From Medicago truncatula (taxonomy: Eukaryota; Streptophyta; Magnoliopsida; Fabales; Fabaceae), in the NCBI RefSeq assembly GCF_003473485.1, contig NC_053043.1:10426001-10490000 (forward strand): a stretch of 64,000 nt of DNA, given 5' to 3'. The translations under genes were made by a program, and so were the position numbers. Numbering within the stretch: position 1 is the first letter of the stretch; every line of letters begins with the position of its first letter. A model generated the notes under the pieces. It did not search any database, was not told the DNA's origin, and saw only the letters and a program-made list of their open reading frames with translations. Positions 57,804-64,000 of this stretch are shown piece after piece.

Positions 57804-59016
57804 GAGATGGAGCTAGTTCTCGATTCACCCATTTTGATTATATTTACTAAATGGAATTTTCTATATTTTCTTCAAAGACTTTTATCAAGATTTTCGACAA
57901 TATATTTTTTAAAGGCTTTTGTTATGATTTTCGGCGATATATTTTTTAAAGGCTTGTAATCTTATTTTCACCTCTTTACAATACTGAGATTAGAAAATAC
58001 TCTTATTCATGATATTGATTTTCACGTACAATGATACAAAGTAATTGCAAGCAGAAATATTCATGTTGCTTCTAAATGTTAGATATGTGATGGCTGGTAG
58101 TAAGGTTGTACCAGAAGGATAAACTCAATTTCCCTAATAATTTGGTTCATTTTATTACAGTTTGGTTAAACAAGCTAAGAGCAACATATTTGTTATTTCG
58201 GCGACATTGGACTCAGAAATATTCTTATTTGATTTTGGATTAATAGAATTTTATACGGTTACTAGTTTGTAAATGAACATTAGATTTTGAAGAAACTTAA
58301 TTACTCGTGCCCATGTGTGTTTCCCTTCTAGTTGGTGGTGATTGTTGTCTCCTCACTAAGTCTTTATGACTTACCCCTTTTTCCTACATTTTTTTTCAGA
58401 TTCAAAGTCAAGTGCGTAGAAAGCATGTAGCAGAGTTAAAGATTTGTCAATGTCATTCTTTTGGTAGGTCTCCTCTATGTATAAACTGAATGGTCGATGT
58501 ATCTGCAGCTATTGGTAGTTGAAAAATGTTTTGTTTTGAGTTGTATAAACATCTAGTTATGTCACTTTGAGATTCTGTTGATAATACAAGTATATAGACA
58601 GGATTCATATCTTGGAAAGTATTCAAAAATATAGAGGATATTCTGTGGAAATTTCAGTGGATATCATTTTAAGTGAAAGTCAATTTGAAAATTGTTTAAA
58701 TTGTAGTTTGTCAAGTGTCGTCAATAGGCTTGCCGGACTAGGATGCTCTAGTTCGTGCGCCGGTCACGATATTGAATTTTGGGTCGTGACAGGTGGTTAC
58801 CTTGAGTCCGCGTCGGTGAAACTATCCCTATCGCAATCTATTTTTATTTTTTTTTCTTTTCATAAAACTCAGAAACAAGCGGAACTACTACGCCACTTCA
58901 TTCGTCGGTTTTCGCACCATTCAGTATTTCCCTTTCTTAAATGGAAAATGCAACTTTAGTTTATAGAGAAACTCAGTCAAATATTTATTTTTTTCGTTCG
59001 CAGGCTTCAGAAGAAG

Positions 59017-60567
59017 ATGCTGAAGCGTGCTGTGGCGCAGCCATTATCATCTTTCCACTCTCAATCCGACCACCACCAACTCCTCCACCGACCCATTTCG
59101 GAACTCAACTCCCTCATCACCTCCTACATCCGACGCGGCCACCCCATCTCCGCATTTAACCTCTTCCTCTCTCTCCGCCGCATACGCATCGACCTCGACT
59201 CCCACACCTTCACCCCGCTCCTCCGTCCATCCCCTACTTCACTCGGTAAACAACTCCACTCGCAAATGATCAAAACTGGTTCAGACTCCGGAACCGTTCC
59301 AAAAACCGCATTACTTGACATGTACTCAAGACACGGGTCATTGAATAGCTCCCTTAAGGTGTTTGATGAAATGCTTCATAGAGATGTTGTTGCTTGGAAC
59401 ACTTTGCTTTCGTGTTTTTTACGGTGCGGGAAACCAGACGAGGCGATTCGTGTTTTGAGGGAAATGGGTAGGGAGAATGTTGAGATGAGTGAGTTTACAT
59501 TGTGTTCTGTTTTGAAGTGTTGTGCTTCTTTGAAGGCTTTGGAATTTGGTAGACAGGTTCATGGGTTGGTTGTTGCTATGGGGCGTGATTTGGTTGTTTT
59601 GAGTACTGCTCTTATTGATTTTTATTCTAGTGTTGGGTGTGTTCATCATGCTTTGAATGTGTTTTATGGTTTGAAAGGATGGAAAGATGATATGATACAT
59701 AATTCGTTGGTTTCTGGGTGTATTAAGAATGGGAGATATCGTGAGGCGTTTAAAGTTATGAGCTTGGTGAAGCCTAATGCTGTTGCACTTACTAGTGTTT
59801 TGGTTTGTTGCTCTGAGGAGTCGGATTTGTTGACAGGGAAACAAGTGCATTGTGTTGCGGTTCGTCAGGGTTTTACTTTTGAGACTCAATTGTGTAATGT
59901 ATTGTTGGATATGTATGCTAAATGTGGGAAGATTTTGCAAGCCTGGTCGGTGTTTGATGGGATTTTTCAAAAGGATGTGATTTCATGGACTTGTATGATT
60001 GATGGGTATGGAAGAAATGGGTGTGGATATGAAGCTGTCGAGCTATTTTGGAAGATGATGGAGGATGGAAGTGAGGTGTTGCCGAATTCTGTGACCTTTT
60101 TGTCTGTTTTATCAGCTTGTGGTCATTCCGGGTTGGTGGAGGAAGGAAAACAATGTTTCAATATTATGAAAGAGAAATATGGTATTGACCCAGAACCGGA
60201 GCACTATGCATGCTTCATAGATATCTTAGGCCGAGCTGGTAAAATAGAAGAAGTATGGTCCGCTTATCAAAATATGATTGATCAGGGTACATCACCTACT
60301 GCAGGAGTATGGATATCATTGTTGAATGCTTGCAGTCTTGGTCAAGATTTTGAAAGAGGTGAATTTGCGGCAAAGAGTCTCTTGCAGTTGGAACCCAACA
60401 AAGCTAGCAATATTGTGCTTGCATCAAACTTTTATGCAGCCATTGGTAGGTGGGATTGTGTTGGTGAGTTGAGAAGCATGATGAGGGAAAAAGGGTTGGT
60501 CAAGGAAGCAGGCAATAGCTGGATCGGTGAGGGCTTCAATGGACATGCCAGATCATTATCTGCTTGA
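59017..60567 (+). CDS. Pentatricopeptide repeat protein, PLS/E subclass, At5g66500-like
   Basis: Single intronless frame of 516 aa, as usual for PPR genes. Start at 59017 (MLKRAVAQPL), preceded by a TTCGCAG that could end a 5' UTR intron. Repeats run from about residue 28 (ELNSLITSYIRRGHPISAF) through VVAWNTLLSCFLRCGKPDEA, VISWTCMIDGYGRNGCGYEA, VTFLSVLSACGHSGLVEEG and HYACFIDILGRAGKIEEV. The E-type end is VWISLLNACS, then NIVLASNFYAAIGRWD and GLVKEAGNSW. No DYW domain follows. The domain order and many motifs match Arabidopsis At5g66500 as I recall it. Such proteins bind organellar RNA, often in C-to-U editing, in mitochondria or plastids. The N-terminus is plausible as a targeting peptide. 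The first ~250 bp are C-rich, unlike the rest. Confidence 0.93.
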   Translation: MLKRAVAQPLSSFHSQSDHHQLLHRPISELNSLITSYIRRGHPISAFNLFLSLRRIRIDLDSHTFTPLLRPSPTSLGKQLHSQMIKTGSDSGTVPKTALLDMYSRHGSLNSSLKVFDEMLHRDVVAWNTLLSCFLRCGKPDEAIRVLREMGRENVEMSEFTLCSVLKCCASLKALEFGRQVHGLVVAMGRDLVVLSTALIDFYSSVGCVHHALNVFYGLKGWKDDMIHNSLVSGCIKNGRYREAFKVMSLVKPNAVALTSVLVCCSEESDLLTGKQVHCVAVRQGFTFETQLCNVLLDMYAKCGKILQAWSVFDGIFQKDVISWTCMIDGYGRNGCGYEAVELFWKMMEDGSEVLPNSVTFLSVLSACGHSGLVEEGKQCFNIMKEKYGIDPEPEHYACFIDILGRAGKIEEVWSAYQNMIDQGTSPTAGVWISLLNACSLGQDFERGEFAAKSLLQLEPNKASNIVLASNFYAAIGRWDCVGELRSMMREKGLVKEAGNSWIGEGFNGHARSLSA

Positions 60568-63106
60568 TTTTTCGGCTAGATTTAAATAGAACACTAAGGA
60601 GTTTTGTCCAACCAGTCACCAGTGTGCTACCAACTGATCGACACCGCTACTTGTTATCTGGCATGACCCCGTATCGATGACCACGACCACAATGCCACTC
60701 CTATTTGAGTAGTCCAATGAGAATGCTCTCAGGTATATTCAACTCTGACCTAAACATTTATGATTTAACCTTAATTTTCCTGTTATTGACTTGGGCATTA
60801 GGGGGTCATTACTCATGATATATATTGTGGTTCATATGCAAATCGCTTAGTAGGAAACTCTTTGGCTTGACCAAGTAAGCAACAAACCACCCCCAAGTAG
60901 GCAAGAAAACATATCACGCTGTTGATTGTTCTCGTGTTTTATCAATATTTTTGTTTTATAGTCCTCAACCCTGGCACCAAATAGAATCCATGTAATTCAT
61001 GACATGTATATATGACAAATAATGGATGTATTTTAGAATACTTTAGAGTGTATTAATACTTTAGAGTTTCATTTGTTATTTTCTGTCATTATTTAAGTGC
61101 ACCTTTATACAGTTCCTTATTTTCTCTTGTGATTATGGCAGGAAAGTTTGCAAAAATTGAGCTTAAGGATCAAAGCCAGGCTTTTGCTGGGTTAGCAGAA
61201 GCTCAGAAAAAGATGAATTTGCCACTAATACTTCAGTGCTTCACACTAAATTTAATATTCAAGAATCAAAGTTTACAACTTCAATGGCTTGGCACCCTGT
61301 TTAGACACCTGGAAGATTATTCTACCATGAGTTTTGAGAAACGAAAGTCTATTGAAATTTGGAACTTCAAAAAGTAAAAGGGTTGAAAGATTAAAAAAGT
61401 GAGAGTCTCCGGTGAAATGGTCTCGGGAGTGAATCCTAGACACTCAGACCTGCGAGTGTTGGAGAGTTTTCTCCTCTGGATTGTACAGTATGTATCTAAC
61501 ACCCAACGATCAATGCATGGGCACCCAAAAAAGGAGTTGAATGGTTAAATAACATACTTGTTACAATTATGAATTTTTCTGTTATTTTTCTGCTGTATTC
61601 AATTAGTAGTTGGCTTCAGTCAACCATAGTTAGTTATCCCTTCCAGTTACTCTTGGTAATTCTGTCAGACCTATCTCATTCACTGCTGAAATATTACAAT
61701 GTGAAACTTTGTAATGCTCAATTGAAATAATCCAATTTATTTATCAATCAATTTCACCAATGAGGTTCTACAGCCTTGTTCAATTTTAACAACACTCAAG
61801 AAAAAGACGATTTGGAGAATTTAAGGTTCTTGAAGCAAGTTTTTTGGGGAATTCTCTAGATTCATCTCCTTTCTCTTGAAGATAGCCAAGGAGTTCTCTC
61901 CCATTTGATTTGAATCTTGTCTTATTTTATTGATTTCTAAATTTTTTAAGTTAGGGTTTGGCAGATTATGACCTGACAGATTATGATCCATTAATATTCA
62001 ATATGCGTTATTTAATATTCAATCTGCCAAATGCATAACTCATTTGATTTGAAACTTGCTTCAATTATTTTATTGAATATCATAATCTGTCATATTCAAA
62101 TAACGCATCACTGGGTATGAAAAGTTGAAAATTATCTAACATTACTATATTCAAATAATGCATCCCTGGGTATGAAAAGTTGAAAATTAGCAGTTCTTTC
62201 GAGTGCAAGAAGTTGCTCCCACAGTTAGATGTACACTTCAAGTGGAAAGGATGATTTCAAAGAGTTTAACTTTTTTAGAGACAAAAAATGTTCATGGAAG
62301 AATGCCGACATAAAATTTTACAGACTAAAAAGTGCAATTTCTTTTCTTCTTCTAGAAATTAAAAACGAAATTCTGGATTTTTATAAGAATAATTTACTTA
62401 ATTAACCCTTTTTTTAAAACTTAAATGTTAGATTGTAGAAAAATCACATTTGATGTAAATTTGACATCAAATTCAACAACAAAGTAAATGGTTAGCGCGG
62501 TTTAATCGATGGTTAATAAATATAACAAAGTCTCACAAGTCATTAACCATTCATCGAACATAAATAAAATAATCACAAATGTATATCTCAAAATAAATTA
62601 TGGGTAATGAATCTCAACTATACTTTTAAGTGTAATTTATGAAATAATTTTAGTTAAATCCACAAAATTTTAAAGATGTATCGATTATAGTTGATTTATA
62701 GTGTAAAATATCTTACACTATAGTAATAAGTAGAAGAATTTAATTCCCTAAAAAAAAAAAAGTAAAGAATTTAACTTTGATGCGTACTAGACTATTAACA
62801 TGCTTCAACAATTTTAAAAAGAAATTCAATGTTGCATAAAAAAGATTACAAAATACATGATTGAACTTAAGTGATTAATTAACCCCGGCAATGACAAATC
62901 GATTTTGAAAATCTAAGTTTTGATTTATGGGTAATGAGACTTTACTCCCCTTACTAAGATCATTTACCTAGAAATCGAAAGGTTAACATAAAAATAAAAA
63001 AAAAATAAAAACTACAAAATCAAATAAATACATAGATGGATAGTAAATTAGATTATTTTTCTCCATACAATAATATAAATTGATTTTTTTTTTTAGGGAA
63101 TAAAGC
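60568..63106. other. Spacer downstream of the PPR gene
   Basis: The first several hundred bases may be 3' UTR. An open frame at 61129-61377 (plus; MAGKFAKIELKDQSQAF) has a plausible composition but no recognised domain or splice context. A roughly 45-bp direct repeat ('gggtatgaaaagttgaaaat') lies at 62093-62137 and 62148-62192. Beyond that it is AT-rich without features. Confidence 0.4.
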
Positions 63107-64000
63107 TTAAAGCATATCATTAATCAAAATGTGTTCAATACAATATGGTATTTTATACAGAACTTGGAAACTAGCTGATAATGTGGCCTCCTTAGCTAAA
63201 GTGTGGGCTGCCTCATTTACTTGTCTCCGTACAAATTCCACCTTAGAGTTTTCATAAAAATTCCTAAAAAGAGATCGACATCTTTGAATAATGTCTCCGA
63301 ATTTAGTCCCGTCATGTTTTGTCAACAAGAAATTATCAACAACCTTCTTAGCATCACACTCAAAGTCTATTGGGCCAAGATTAAGTTCATGAACCCATTC
63401 TAAAGCCGAAAGTAAACCAAGTGCTTCTCCTATATGAACTTCACATAACGTACTAATCCAATCAGTTTTAGCTAAAACAAAAGCTCCTGTGCCATCTCTT
63501 AAACATATACCTATTCCTACCTTGTTCAGATGCCTTGAAAAGGAAGCGTCAATATTGCATTTATATCTACCTTCAGCTGGCTTCTTCCACTTTGAGTTAT
63601 CAATAATGTTTGGCATTCTTGAAGGTTGTTGCCGATATGATTTTGCTGCTCTCCAGTCTTGCAACAGAGTTATTGCGCGTTCCAGAACAAACATATGCGC
63701 ATCAGCCACATCATTCCAAATCTTGTTATTCTGTTGCTTCCAAATACTCCAAATAATACAGCACAATAGTGCTGCATTATCGCCATTTAACATATGCAAC
63801 AGCTTGAAAATAGTACCGGCAATATCATGGCCCTGAGATATCACATTATTAAGGTAGTAGATGACTCACACATACTCCAAATGTTGCAGCTGCCTGGACA
63901 TCGAAAGAAAAGATGAAGGCTGTCTTCTTCCATCAGATTACACAAAGCACATACCTTTGCACAATTAACGCCTTTATCCCCAAGACGCACACGCGTTGGT
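63107..64000 (-). pseudogene. 3' end of a LINE (zinc-binding plus RNase H domain), frameshifted
   Basis: Read from the window edge on the minus strand, 64000-63860 encodes PTRVRLGDKGVNC, CALC and EDSLHLFFRCP, a reverse transcriptase zinc-binding domain. A frameshift near 63845-63865 then switches to the frame of 63844-63107. That frame encodes WSIWKQQNNKIWND and an RNase H-like domain with candidate acidic residues in CNIDAS (Asp99), EALGLLSALEW (Glu140) and FECDAKK (Asp164), ending NEAAHTLAKEA. This order is typical of plant L1-type LINE ORF2 proteins, often annotated as 'ribonuclease H protein At1g65750-like'. The reverse transcriptase would lie beyond the window. The break makes it a likely relic. 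Confidence 0.82.

Larger units (their letters stand above)
55977..58791. mobile_element. Possible solo LTR (tentative boundaries)
   Basis: The right boundary GGGTCGTGACA|GGTGG resembles the end of plant Ty3/gypsy LTRs (inverted form TGTCACGACCC), with 'gccggtcacgat' nearby. On the left, GGTGG|TGAAACGCACC at 55972 gives a matching 5-bp GGTGG duplication and a TG start. No retroviral gene lies inside. The region has a duplicated block (57630-57690 and 57739-57803, 'gatggagcc', 'ggaaaggcc') and a palindromic MITE at 56170-56544. The left boundary is speculative; the LTR nature of the right end is more likely. Confidence 0.35.

Noticed and set aside
59419..59970. 183-codon minus-strand open frame
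   Set aside because: Antisense shadow of the PPR gene with no domain of its own.
61129..61377. 82-codon plus-strand gene after the PPR gene
   Set aside because: No recognised domain, no supporting splice or regulatory context; left as an unassigned frame within the spacer.

Overview
The window looks like a gene-sparse, repeat-rich stretch of a papilionoid legume nuclear genome. A relative of Medicago, clover or pea is most likely, judged from the transposon families and the protein sequences; no species is proven. The DNA is AT-rich, genes carry U2 and U12 spliceosomal introns, and most of the space between genes is stacked transposons and their relics.

Six protein genes are well supported, five of them rebuilt exon by exon. 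(1) A CPR1/CPR30-like F-box gene (13243-15016, minus). (2) An uncharacterised two-exon gene for a protein with an N-terminal lipidation motif (20359-21653, minus). (3) A secreted nepenthesin-type aspartic protease (24471-26086, minus). (4) The splicing factor CWC25 (29178-32417, minus). (5) A QWRF/DUF566 microtubule-associated protein (37145-40810, minus). (6) A 22-exon endosomal NHX5/6-type Na+(K+)/H+ exchanger (43411-51583, minus). A seventh, intronless gene on the plus strand encodes an E-class PPR protein like At5g66500 (59017-60567). Plant genes are not in operons, and these neighbours share no obvious pathway.

1-21 kb is a transposon-riddled tandem duplication. The tail and 3' flank of gene 2 occur in four versions (about 5.4-6.2, 10.75-11.05, 11.75-12.35 and 15.7-21.6 kb); only the last is intact. 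A non-autonomous Mutator-like element (905-3401) carries a fragment of a MULE-type ORF and, just downstream of it, two long near-perfect hairpins. A second truncated copy lies at about 6.2-8.05 kb. At 16.06-20.14 kb one Mutator-type MITE has been invaded by another MITE and by a coding-less LTR retrotransposon, which itself carries a MITE in one LTR.

21-52 kb is the main gene block, all on the minus strand, with MITEs, SINEs and short duplications in introns and spacers. The exchanger gene is the most notable: two AT-AC U12 introns, one GT-AG U12 intron, one GC-AG intron and several 20-32 nt microexons.

52-64 kb holds three hAT-like elements with clean 8-bp target duplications (one nested in another), a palindromic repeat stack, a possible solo LTR, the PPR gene, and a broken LINE 3' end (zinc-binding plus RNase H domains) at the window edge. 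No tRNA or rRNA gene, CRISPR array or plasmid-type feature was found. The strongest candidates for something undescribed are the MULE-borne tandem hairpins next to a transposase-like fragment and the antisense-SINE-derived splice site in gene 2.
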